Shown one piece after another: positions 28,563 to 36,399 of a stretch of 64,000 bases of DNA. Each line of letters starts with the position of its first letter. Position 1 is the first letter of the stretch. Source of the stretch: Pseudorhizobium tarimense (GTDB lineage: Bacteria; Pseudomonadota; Alphaproteobacteria; Rhizobiales; Rhizobiaceae); contig NZ_JALJRA010000019.1 in NCBI RefSeq assembly GCF_022968135.1, positions 1-64,000 on the forward strand. The letters are read 5' to 3'. A program made the translations under genes and the position numbers. The notes below the pieces were generated by a model. It was not told the origin of the DNA. It was given only the letters and a program-made list of their open reading frames with translations, and made no database searches.

Positions 28563-29414
28563 TCATCTGGTCAGCCCGAGCGCGGTCATCCAAGCGTGTA
28601 CCTGGCCGAAAGCATCAGTCTGCCACTGCTCCGGCGTGCGCTCGCCGATATGGGGCGTTCCCTCGACGAACTGGCGCACCCATACCGGTCCGATCATATC
28701 CTTTTTGCGAATTTCTCCGCGATTCCTATATAGCCTTCGAGGGCGTCATCGATGTCGAGCAGCGGACGACAGACCTCCGCAAGCGCCGTCGTAGTTGCGG
28801 ATACAATAGTATACGTCATAGGCGTCTTTGCGCTTGTGGCGGCGCATGAGTGCATGGCCCTTCATGGCAAGCAGCGCTGGTATCGAGGCGACGGCAATTT
28901 GCACTCGATTATGCCCACCGCCAGGCATCTCGCCTTCGATCGCCGTCAGCTGATGAAAGCGCACGGCGAGCTCCGCACCTGAAGCGCGCTGCACCGCGAA
29001 TTCCGACAAAAGAGGTGGTATGTTCTTCTCGATCTCAGCACCGCGCGGCATCAGGAAGTCGACAATGACGTCAACGGGCAGCCCCCCATCGGCCACGTTA
29101 ATTGTGCGAACCAGCTGGAACCGCCGGTGCTCCGCGCTCTGCGCGTAACCATGGCCCATGAGGGCTTCGACCAACCGCACATATTCGCCGTCGCCAAGCG
29201 CCTCCGCGTCCAGCGTCAGGTCAATGTCGATCGTGCCGACGTGCTGCATGTCGTCGGCTTCCAGAAGCAGCCACGGCACCGCTCCGCCGACAACGGCGAA
29301 TTTACTCTCGAAGCTCCCAAGGATCTGCCCGATCTCCATGAGCGCGGATTTGACTGCGTCGCTGACGCGGTCGGTGTAGTCGGCAGCGGACTGTGGATCA
29401 GGCGCTAATGCCAT
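28563..29414 (-). pseudogene. AbiEii-type nucleotidyltransferase toxin, frameshifted
   Basis: The toxin of a type IV toxin-antitoxin pair, about 283 residues if intact. The first 217 residues are in one frame: nucleotidyltransferase motif VVGGAVPW (41-48) plus DIDLTLD (63-69), and MKGHALMRRHKRKDAYDVYYCIRNY near 190-214. After NYDG a frame change at about 28780-28790 moves the sequence to EVCRPLLDIDDALEGYIGIAEKF. A second change in an A run at about 28700-28706 leads to IGPVWVRQFVEG and RTPEQWQTDAFGQVHAW, ending at 28563. The open frame alone would stop at 28746 with a nonsense tail. It overlaps the antitoxin gene by 10 bp. Confidence 0.8.
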
Positions 29415-30514
29415 TTTAGCAACTTTTCTCGCAGATGTTCAGCAGCCTCGCGCCCTCGATCATCGAGATGCGAAAGGTCAAGATAGGTGAGGACCGGTGA
29501 AGATACGGGTGGCGCTCCGGGAATCTTGACACGCTCCTTCAGAATGGCCGGATCATCCGGTTCGATGACTTCGACATTGGCGCCGCTCTTCGATGGCTTC
29601 AGCTTCAGCGCCTCGATCAGTTCCGGCATGACTACCGGGTCCGCATAAAGCGTCTTCATGCTGCCGCGCAAATATGGAGCGAGCCACTGCGCTGCCGAAA
29701 GACCACCAAGCATCGCGTGTCCTGCAATGTGGGGCCGGTCCAACGCTTCGCGAAGCGTCTCCTCCCACTGGCGCCCATGGAGGACACTGTACCAGAACGA
29801 CCGCTTACCACGGACCGGCTCGTAGGAGTCGCGCCAGGCATCTAGCAAGGCGTCCGGAGCGGTCAGGTGAAGGCCTTCATCATCGACCTTTGCCCACTCC
29901 CTATCGCGAAGTGCCGATCGGACATTGCTCACATGGCCGAGGCTGACTTCTGAGGCCCCGGCAAGATCATTGACCTTCCAGGCTCGGGTAGGATCGCGCA
30001 AAAGCGTGCGCAGTACCTGTCCCGCCTTCGGCGAGAACACGGCACGGTAGTTGCGCGCCGCCGGCTTCGGTTTCTCAGCTGTTTCCCGCTCGATATAGAC
30101 GCCGTCGAAGGCTATCCGGCAGTTGCCGGCAAGATCGAGCCAGCTCATTCCCGCCTCGGCGCAGATCTCGCGGGACTCGGGAGATAGCCACGAGGCCGCG
30201 ACGACGGGCACAACGACATCGGCATCCTCTTGGAGCCGATATCTCGCTATATAGGCATAGAGCTGATCAATCGCGCTTCGGACCTGACGCGGGTATGCTG
30301 GCTCTTTCACCTCGCAGACCAGCGTAACTGTACGGTCTGCCATTTTGACATGCGCGAGAACATCAGGGCGCGCCAGCGGCATATAGCGGCTGTTGCTCAT
30401 GTCCCAGTCGTTGTTGATTGACTCGACTTCAAGTGACGGAATCCGTTCTAGCTGCTGGCGCAGGGCGCCAGCTATCTCGTATTCAATCTCTTTCACTCGT
30501 CTGTAGGATTTCAT
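29405..30514 (-). CDS. AbiEi-type antitoxin/regulator with PD-(D/E)XK-like N-terminus
   Basis: A 369-residue partner of the AbiEii-type toxin. The N-terminal domain (about 1-110) carries RPD at 49-51 and CEVK at 67-70, then VRSAIDQLYAYI; together these resemble a PD-(D/E)XK nuclease core. A central winged helix follows (VLRTLLRDPTRAWKVNDLAGASEVSLGHVSNV in pieces, about 195-235) and a long C-terminal region matches AbiEi antitoxins. The ATG at 30514 sits inside a set of TTTCACT repeats that are likely autoregulatory operators. AbiEi is known to repress its own promoter; the nuclease-like motif is my observation and may be structural only. Confidence 0.75.
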   Translation of the reverse strand: MKSYRRVKEIEYEIAGALRQQLERIPSLEVESINNDWDMSNSRYMPLARPDVLAHVKMADRTVTLVCEVKEPAYPRQVRSAIDQLYAYIARYRLQEDADVVVPVVAASWLSPESREICAEAGMSWLDLAGNCRIAFDGVYIERETAEKPKPAARNYRAVFSPKAGQVLRTLLRDPTRAWKVNDLAGASEVSLGHVSNVRSALRDREWAKVDDEGLHLTAPDALLDAWRDSYEPVRGKRSFWYSVLHGRQWEETLREALDRPHIAGHAMLGGLSAAQWLAPYLRGSMKTLYADPVVMPELIEALKLKPSKSGANVEVIEPDDPAILKERVKIPGAPPVSSPVLTYLDLSHLDDRGREAAEHLREKLLKWH

Positions 30515-30608
30515 TGGCGAGTGAAATATGCTATTTCGGTGAAATTGACAACTGATTTCAGGATACCACACCATTTCACTGGATAGTGAAATTAGGAGTT
30601 TCAGTGAA
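30491..30608. promoter_or_regulatory. Operator-like TTTCACT repeats upstream of the AbiE-type locus
   Basis: TTTCACTCG (30491-30499) is inverted at CGAGTGAAA (30518-30526), spanning the start codon. ATTTCACT-ggat-AGTGAAAT (30573-30592) is a perfect palindrome. Variant half-sites TTTCGGTGAAA (30534-30544) and TTTCAGTGAA (30599-30608) lie in the same stretch. The spacing fits cooperative binding by the AbiEi-type regulator. Confidence 0.65.
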
Positions 30609-30926
30609 TTGCCGCGGCTGCTCGCCCCATGCTACGTAATAGCCAATGTGTCAAAGGCTTAGCTAAGTAGCGGACATACCAGCGGTTCGCATCCTTTCAA
30701 GGCGTTGCAGATAATAATACCACGCCTTTCGGGAGCGGCATTATCCAGCGCGGCCACTTGCGATCCGGCCACGGCACGCTTACGAGCTACAAAAACCGCA
30801 CAGCCTTCGCCGCAGTGCCGTCAGGTGTCCCAATGGAGTTTGCTGCTAATTGATGCCATGGTGTGAGTTCCTTTCCGATCACTTGCGTACCAGGCGCCTT
30901 CCTATGGGAGTAGCCGCCTCCCGCCC
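30609..30926 (-). other. Spacer with possible small gene remnant
   Basis: A minus-strand peptide could start at ATG 30858 (MASISSKLHWDT, with AAGGA upstream) but meets a stop after 12 codons. The reading beyond it (AVAGSQVAALDNAAPERRG, then NALKGCEP) looks coding and ends near 30661. A related 22-base stretch occurs at 20003-20024. It is treated as an unidentified gene remnant. Confidence 0.3.
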
Positions 30927-32063
30927 TCACTTGACGAAGAGCTGGCGCGGGAAATTGGTCAGCTTTTCGTAGCCGGTTCCGGTGATGGTTATCGTCTCCG
31001 ACATGCCGAAGCCGCGGGCGAGCACATAGGTATGGAAGGTCTGCCCGGGCTCGAAGGTCCAGCTGCTGCCGGCGGCGGCTTCTAGCGGCTCACCGCCGTT
31101 CGGTTGCAGCAGCAGGCCGACCGAATAGAAGGTCTTGTTGGTATAGGTTTCGCGTAGACCGGCGGAAAGAACGCCGTTGCGGTAGATGGCGTCGGGTACG
31201 CTGGCCGAGACACCGGGTTTCACCTCGCGCATCGCCATATCTTGGATGGCGATTAACTGCTCCACGACCTTGTAGTCGTCGTCCTGTACGGGTCCGACCC
31301 TGATAGGGCGCATGAAGCGGGCGTGGTAATGCTTGACGTTCGGGGTCGTCTCGATCTGGATAATGTCGCCTGCCTCCAGCACGCGATCGGAATAACCACC
31401 ATGCAGATGGAAGGCGCGCTCACCGGAGGACATGACGCCGGGACCCGGCAGGTCGGAGCCGGCACGGATCATCGCGGCACACACTTCGGCTGCCATTTCG
31501 CGCTCGGTGACGCCGACGCCGGCCGAGTCGATCGCGGCCTGCATGCCAGCTTCCGCAGCTCTTGCGGCGCGACGCTGATAGGCGATTTCGGCGGGTGACT
31601 TGATGAGGCGCATCTGCGGCGTCATCAGGCTCTCGTCCTGCCAGACGATGCCGGGGAGAGCGGATTTCAGGTATTCGTAGCGACCGGCCGACAGTGGCCA
31701 GGCGGAGAGCTCGATGCCGAGTCTGGCCGTCTTGCCGATGCGACTTTCGATGGCTCCGGCTGCCACCGCCATGCGGTCGTCGCTATCCGTCCACATCACC
31801 CGGTCGGAAAAGACGCAGGTGCTGTCGAGATAATATTCCTCGACGTCGCGGCAGAACATGGTCGGTTCGCCCTCGGCCGGGATGATGGCGAATTGCAGCG
31901 TGCCGTAGGCGCGGGTGAAATAGCCGGTCAGCCAGGTGACGGTTTCCGGCAGGAAGGCGACGAGGCCGTCGAGCTGCTTCCTCTTCAGTTCGGCCTGCAC
32001 GCGGGACAGGCGGGAGAGAAATTCTTCGCGTTCGAACCAGTAGGCAGGCGTTACCATCGTCAT
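30927..32063 (-). CDS. M24-fold hydrolase without metal ligands (creatinase/ectoine-hydrolase-like)
   Basis: A 378-residue pita-bread-fold protein. The N-terminal creatinase domain (about 1-150: RLSRVQAELKRKQLDGLVAF, then WLTGYFT) is followed by the M24 domain (about 160-378: RLIKSPAEIAYQRRAARAAEAG). The usual aminopeptidase-P pair of Asp ligands is absent: the region reads IIQIETTPNVKHYHARF, with Glu and His instead. It may thus be a metal-free C-N hydrolase like creatinase (inference). It follows the amidotransferase gene by 36 bp on the same strand. It is the most distant of three M24 paralogues in this island. Confidence 0.8.
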   Translation of the reverse strand: MTMVTPAYWFEREEFLSRLSRVQAELKRKQLDGLVAFLPETVTWLTGYFTRAYGTLQFAIIPAEGEPTMFCRDVEEYYLDSTCVFSDRVMWTDSDDRMAVAAGAIESRIGKTARLGIELSAWPLSAGRYEYLKSALPGIVWQDESLMTPQMRLIKSPAEIAYQRRAARAAEAGMQAAIDSAGVGVTEREMAAEVCAAMIRAGSDLPGPGVMSSGERAFHLHGGYSDRVLEAGDIIQIETTPNVKHYHARFMRPIRVGPVQDDDYKVVEQLIAIQDMAMREVKPGVSASVPDAIYRNGVLSAGLRETYTNKTFYSVGLLLQPNGGEPLEAAAGSSWTFEPGQTFHTYVLARGFGMSETITITGTGYEKLTNFPRQLFVK

Positions 32064-32099
32064 TCCTCGATCGGGTATTCTTGAAGCGGGTCCTTGGGA

Positions 32100-32801
32100 T
32101 CAGGCGTTCTGGACGAGTTCGGCAAAGCGGGTCAGCATGGTCTTTGCTTCGGAAGCTTCATGGGCCCGCGCCTTCAGGTCGTCGATATCGGCGCCGTCCT
32201 TTTCCATCCGCTCGCGGTTCTCCTCGAACCAGACGACAGCCTGGGCTTTGGTGACTTCCGGGTGGCCCTGAATGCCCCAGATATCCTTGTCCTTGTAGCG
32301 CCAGACCTGGTTCGGGCAGTCGTCGGAATAGGCGAGGACCGTCATGTCCGGATGGTCGGCCTTCACCTCGTCATTGTGCCAGACGAACATGTAGGCGTTG
32401 TCGACGATGTCGCGGCAGAGCTTGTCGGTCTTGGCCGCTTCCGTGAGCGGCAGGTCCTTGTAACCGATCTCGCAATACGAGCGGCGGAACACCTGGTCGC
32501 GACCGCACAGAGCCGAGCCGAGGATCTGGCTGCCGAAGCAGATGCCGAGCATCGGAATTTCCATCTCAGCCGCTTCGCGGATCAGATCGTGCTCGCGCAG
32601 GATGAAGGGCACGTCCTCGTAAGCGCCGTGCGGGCTGCCGGAGAAAAAGATGCCGTCATAACCGTTGAGCGAGGAGGGGAACTGGCCGTCATAGGCCCAG
32701 TAGCGATCGACCTGCAAGCCCCAGTTCTCGAACCGATCATCCAGTTTGGCAACCGACTGAAACTTGCGCCCGTTGCCGAGATAAAGAAGGCGTCCCGCCA
32801 T
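32100..32801 (-). CDS. Class-I glutamine amidotransferase-like protein
   Basis: A 233-residue GMP-synthase-like GATase-1 domain with the full triad: Cys 88 in GICFGSQ, His 180 and Glu 182 in GIQGHPEV. It stands alone, with no synthetase domain, so it is probably a gamma-glutamyl hydrolase or amide-processing enzyme, as in PuuD or YfeJ-type proteins. The ATG at 32801 has GGGGAATGAC upstream; the frame extends to 32912 but would run over a regulatory palindrome. First gene of a two-gene unit with the M24 hydrolase, divergent from pxpA. Confidence 0.82.
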   Translation of the reverse strand: MAGRLLYLGNGRKFQSVAKLDDRFENWGLQVDRYWAYDGQFPSSLNGYDGIFFSGSPHGAYEDVPFILREHDLIREAAEMEIPMLGICFGSQILGSALCGRDQVFRRSYCEIGYKDLPLTEAAKTDKLCRDIVDNAYMFVWHNDEVKADHPDMTVLAYSDDCPNQVWRYKDKDIWGIQGHPEVTKAQAVVWFEENRERMEKDGADIDDLKARAHEASEAKTMLTRFAELVQNA

Positions 32802-32833
32802 GTCATTCCCCGTTTTCGAAATCTGCGCACCAT

Positions 32834-32843
32834 TGGTATACCA
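32834..32843. promoter_or_regulatory. TGGTATACCA palindrome between amidotransferase and pxpA
   Basis: A perfect 10-bp palindrome 33 bp upstream of the amidotransferase start and 88 bp upstream of pxpA. The identical palindrome is at 38476-38485. The shape fits FCD-type GntR operators, so the regulator at 37710 probably binds both (inference). Confidence 0.6.
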
Positions 32844-32930
32844 GCGGTCTTTAAGCTGCAATCGGGAATTCGTGGCATTCTGCGGCGGGTCTGCTATGCA
32901 TCTGTCCGACATGCCGACAAGGGATCAAAC

Positions 32931-33695
32931 ATGCGCGTCGACCTCAATTCGGATCTCGGTGAAGGTTATGGCCCGTGGACGATGGGCGATGATGCCGCGA
33001 TGCTCGATATCGTCAGCACGGCCAATATCGCCTGCGGCTTCCATGCCGGCGATCCCGACATCATGCGTGCCACCGTCCGGCTGGCGAAGGAGCGCGGCGT
33101 CGCCTTCGGCGCCCACCCCGGCTACAACGATCTGATCGGTTTCGGCCGCCGGCGCGTGCCGGGTTTGAGCCTTGCAGAGATCGAATCGCTGGTCGCCTAT
33201 CAGGTGGGGGCGATGGCGGCGATCGCGGCACTGGAAGGCCATCCGATGACCCATGTAAAGACGCATGGCGCGCTCGGCAATGTCTCGGCGGATGACGATG
33301 CGACGGCGCTGGCCGTCGGCCGCGCAATCAAGGCCGTCGATCCGAAACTCGCCTTCATGGTGATGCCGGGTACGGCCACCGCGCGGGCTGCAGAGAAACT
33401 TGGCCTGACGCCGATCAACGAAATCTACGCCGACCGCACCTATGCCGACAGTTTCAACCTGTCGCCGCGCTCCGAACCCGGTTCGGTAATCCATGATCCG
33501 GACCTGCTCGTCGAACGCGTCATCTCCATGGTGTGGGAAGGATGCCTGACATCGACATCCGGCAAGCGGTTGGAAGTGCCGATCGGGTCGATCTGCGTAC
33601 ATGGCGATACGCCCGGCGCCGTCGCAATGGCGCGGCAGCTTCGTGCGGCCCTGGAAAAGGCCGGCTGGACGATCGGCTCGTCGGTGCATCCATAA
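32931..33695 (+). CDS. pxpA: 5-oxoprolinase subunit A (LamB/YcsF family)
   Basis: A 254-residue cytosolic subunit of the PxpABC complex that converts 5-oxoproline to glutamate with ATP. Family motifs are DLNSDLGEGYGPW at the start, NIACGFHAGDP, GAHPGYNDLIGFGRR, HVKTHGALGN and the C-terminal ICVHGDTPGAVAMA. The ATG at 32931 gives the canonical MRVDLNSDLGE start; the frame upstream to 32094 is an antisense shadow of the amidotransferase. It faces pxpC/pxpB convergently, which is unusual because the three genes are often together on one strand. Confidence 0.92.
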   Translation: MRVDLNSDLGEGYGPWTMGDDAAMLDIVSTANIACGFHAGDPDIMRATVRLAKERGVAFGAHPGYNDLIGFGRRRVPGLSLAEIESLVAYQVGAMAAIAALEGHPMTHVKTHGALGNVSADDDATALAVGRAIKAVDPKLAFMVMPGTATARAAEKLGLTPINEIYADRTYADSFNLSPRSEPGSVIHDPDLLVERVISMVWEGCLTSTSGKRLEVPIGSICVHGDTPGAVAMARQLRAALEKAGWTIGSSVHP

Positions 33696-33732
33696 GCGGG
33701 GAAGGCGCGATTGAGGTCGGACATTGTAGCGG

Positions 33733-34674
33733 TCAGCGCGTCTTGCGTAGGTCGCCAATCACGGCGGCAAGTCGCTGCTGGCTTCCAAGGAAAAGCTCCT
33801 CCGCCATGTCCGCTGAGATGGACCGGAACATAAAGCGGCTGCCGGCCGGCATCTGGGCAAGGCGCGTCAGGTCGGACGAGGTTACCGTCGCGATCTTCGG
33901 ATACCCGCCCGTCGTCTGGCCGTCGGCCGTGAGCACAATCAGCTTACCCGATCCTGGCACCTGGATTGAGCCGAGGACGGTTGCATCGGAGACGATGTCG
34001 TGACCCTTGAAGGCTTCCGTCTTGGGGCCGTCGAGCACCATAGCCATTCGGTCGCGCGACTGGGTGACGGTAAACGGCTTAGTCAGGAAGGCACGCCAGG
34101 CGTTCTCGTCGAAGTAATCGTCCTGTGGTCCGGGCACGATCTGGATCGGGCCGGATCGGCGCAGATACGGTGTGCCGAGCATGCGGGGCGAAAGGTCGGT
34201 CGGGGCGCCGATCGGCAGGGTATCGCCGGCCGCAAGCGCCCCGCCGTCCAGACCGCCGACGCCGGTTCTGAGATGGGTGGACCTGCTGCCGAGCACCGGC
34301 GCGATGGTTATGCCGCCGGAAATCGCGATGTAGCCCCATACCGAGCCCTGCATTTCGCCGACCGACAGAGTCTCTCCGACTCCGAGGACATGGCTTTCCC
34401 AAGTGGTTACCGGCTTGCCGTCGATCTCGACCGTACAAGCGCCGCCGGTAATGGCGACGAGAACATCCCGGTCTGCGGAAAAGCTGCCGCCCATCAGGGC
34501 AAATTCGATCGCGGCGGCTTCAGGATCGTTGCCGACCAATGCATTGCCGATGGCATGTGCGCCGCGGTCGACGGCGCCGGAGGTCGAGACGCCGCGGGAG
34601 CGATAGGCGTAGCGGCCGCCGTCCTGCACGGTCATCAGCGGGCCATGCTTGAGAATGGTAAGGAGAGCGGTCAT
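33733..34674 (-). CDS. pxpC: 5-oxoprolinase subunit C (biotin-dependent carboxylase/KipA family)
   Basis: A 313-residue protein of the AHS2/KipA family. It has the opening LTILKHGPLMTVQDGGRYAYRSRGVSTSGAVD, GNALVGNDPEAAAIEFALMGG and the C-terminal GGYPKIATVTSSDLTRLAQMPAG. It works with PxpB as the ATP-using kinase/hydrolase half of 5-oxoprolinase. Its start overlaps the pxpB stop by 4 bp (34671-34674), so B and C are translationally coupled, B first. Confidence 0.9.
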   Translation of the reverse strand: MTALLTILKHGPLMTVQDGGRYAYRSRGVSTSGAVDRGAHAIGNALVGNDPEAAAIEFALMGGSFSADRDVLVAITGGACTVEIDGKPVTTWESHVLGVGETLSVGEMQGSVWGYIAISGGITIAPVLGSRSTHLRTGVGGLDGGALAAGDTLPIGAPTDLSPRMLGTPYLRRSGPIQIVPGPQDDYFDENAWRAFLTKPFTVTQSRDRMAMVLDGPKTEAFKGHDIVSDATVLGSIQVPGSGKLIVLTADGQTTGGYPKIATVTSSDLTRLAQMPAGSRFMFRSISADMAEELFLGSQQRLAAVIGDLRKTR

Positions 34675-35420
34675 TCGGCGATCTCCTTTACTGCGGCAGT
34701 TCCGGCCGTAACCTTTGCGTCCAGTTCCTTTGCCTCATCGGCATCGATGCCGCGGAAACGGATTCTGTCGCCGGCCTTCACGAGGAAGGGTTCCGGCCGG
34801 GCGGCGTCGAACAGCCTGAACGGCGTGCGGCCGAGAAAGCGCCAGCCGCTCGGGCCGGGAACGGAATTGATGCTCGACTGCCGCCCGCCGATCCCGATCG
34901 CGCCGGCCTCGATCCGCTGACGCGGCACGGCAAGCCGCGGCGTATGCAGGATCTCCGGCAGGCCGCCGAGATAGGCGAAGCCGGGCGCGAAGCCGATCAT
35001 GTAGACGCGGTATTCGGCAGAAGCATGCATGGCGATAACTTCGGCCACGCTCATATTCTTCATCTTCGCCAGTTCATCGAGATCGGCCTGATGCTCGCCG
35101 CCGTAGAAGACCGGAAATTCCAGCAGCCGGCCTTTATGCCCAACGGCTCCGCCACGCGTCGCGAGCTGCATCAGTTCGTCGCCGAGGGCTGCGCCACGGA
35201 TCTTGCGCGGATCGTAGATCACCGTCAGCGAGCGATAGGTCGGGATGGTTTCGAGAACGCCGTCGACCGGCTCCGCGGCAAGCGAGGCATCGAGCGACAG
35301 GACTTCGAGGTTCGCCGTCTCGGTTATCGCATCGGAAAACTCAATGCCGATGGCGCGGTCGCCGCAGCGCAGGATACGGGGATAGGAAATCTCTTTGCCG
35401 GGCTGAGGCATGTGGGGCAT
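34671..35420 (-). CDS. pxpB: 5-oxoprolinase subunit B (KipI/AHS1 family)
   Basis: A 249-residue AHS1/KipI-family protein with YRSLTVIYDPRKIRGAAL, the conserved YMIGFAPGFAYLGGLPE and IGGRQSSINSVPGPSGWRFLGRTPFRLFD. Together with PxpC and the pxpA product it should form ATP-dependent 5-oxoprolinase. The ATG at 35420 is preferred; the frame also has GTG 35423 and ATG 35411, and none has a strong ribosome site. It lies 20 bp downstream of the D-2-hydroxyacid dehydrogenase gene, in the long minus-strand unit headed by gntR. Confidence 0.9.
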   Translation of the reverse strand: MPHMPQPGKEISYPRILRCGDRAIGIEFSDAITETANLEVLSLDASLAAEPVDGVLETIPTYRSLTVIYDPRKIRGAALGDELMQLATRGGAVGHKGRLLEFPVFYGGEHQADLDELAKMKNMSVAEVIAMHASAEYRVYMIGFAPGFAYLGGLPEILHTPRLAVPRQRIEAGAIGIGGRQSSINSVPGPSGWRFLGRTPFRLFDAARPEPFLVKAGDRIRFRGIDADEAKELDAKVTAGTAAVKEIAE

Positions 35421-35443
35421 CACTTCAATTTACCAAGTCGCGA

Positions 35444-36397
35444 TCAGGGCCCGGCTCCCGGAACTCGGCCGATGGCCTTGAGTTCGGCCAGCACCTTGCC
35501 GGCGATCTGAAGGCCGGTCTTCTCCAGTGCCTCATTCGTCGAGCCGCCGATGTGGGGAGTTAGCACAAGGTTCGGGCAGTCGAGTAGGGGATGGCCGGAA
35601 ATAATCGGCTCGACCGTCAGCACGTCAAGGCCGGCGCCGGCGATCATGCCATCCCTCAATGCCGTCGCAAGGGCATCTTCGTCGATCAGCGCGCCGCGGG
35701 CGGTGTTGATCAGAATGCCATTCGCTCCGATCAGGGCCAGCCGGCGAGCATCGATTACGGGTGTTGCCTGCGGAATGCCATGCAGAGAGACGATATCCGC
35801 CCATGCGCAGAGGCTGTCGAGATCGGGCGAGAAAAGGATGCCCTGCTCCGCCAGTTCCTCGGCCGGCGTGAAGCGGGAGACCGTAGCGACCTCCATACCG
35901 AAGGCCCTGGCGATGCCGGCGACCAGTTTCGCGATATGGCCGTAGCCAACCAGCCCGAGCCGCCGGCCGGAAAGTTCGAAGGTCCGGTGCTTCTGGCTGA
36001 ACAGATGATCGCCGCTGCGGGAAGCCTGATCGGCGGCAACCAGCGAGCGGGCGCAGGTCAGCATGAGGCCGATGGCAAGTTCGGCCACCGACTGGGCATT
36101 GGCGCCCGGCGTGTTGGCGAGAGGAATGTCGCGCGCGGCGAGCGATGCCTTGTGCACCTTGTCCGTACCGGTGCCATGCACGCCGACCATCCTGAGATCG
36201 GGCGCGGCCGCAATTTCCTCCTCGGAGAGGCCGTGATTGCGGGTGATCACCGCTCGGGCCGTGGCGAGATACGGCTCGAGGTGGGCAAAGGCGGTGGACG
36301 CGGCGACATGAACGACGAGCCCCGCATCTTCCAGCAGGCGGACCGCGCTTTGCGCGATCGGCTGGACGATCAGGCAGTCGCAACGAGGCGCGTCCAT
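35444..36397 (-). CDS. D-2-hydroxyacid dehydrogenase (PGDH-like)
   Basis: A 317-residue NAD-dependent enzyme of the 2-hydroxyacid dehydrogenase family. It shows the NAD motif GLVGYGHIAKLVAGIARAFG, the Arg motif NTARGALIDEDAL, Glu in GLDVLTVEP and the catalytic His in LTPHIGGST. Length is normal for a short PGDH/hydroxypyruvate reductase-type enzyme. It starts 2 bp after the M20 amidohydrolase stop (ATG 36397). It may reduce or oxidise a 2-oxo/2-hydroxy acid released by the pathway's hydrolases. The substrate is unknown. Confidence 0.85.
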   Translation of the reverse strand: MDAPRCDCLIVQPIAQSAVRLLEDAGLVVHVAASTAFAHLEPYLATARAVITRNHGLSEEEIAAAPDLRMVGVHGTGTDKVHKASLAARDIPLANTPGANAQSVAELAIGLMLTCARSLVAADQASRSGDHLFSQKHRTFELSGRRLGLVGYGHIAKLVAGIARAFGMEVATVSRFTPAEELAEQGILFSPDLDSLCAWADIVSLHGIPQATPVIDARRLALIGANGILINTARGALIDEDALATALRDGMIAGAGLDVLTVEPIISGHPLLDCPNLVLTPHIGGSTNEALEKTGLQIAGKVLAELKAIGRVPGAGP

Positions 36398-36399
36398 GG

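Noticed and set aside
28379-28849. 156-codon plus-strand frame after the chemoreceptor
   Set aside because: The minus strand encodes the displaced C-terminal part of the AbiEii-type protein here, which explains the coding-like signal.
32094-32930. Long N-terminal extension of the pxpA frame
   Set aside because: It is antisense to the amidotransferase gene, and PxpA proteins start at MRVDLNSDLGE (ATG 32931).
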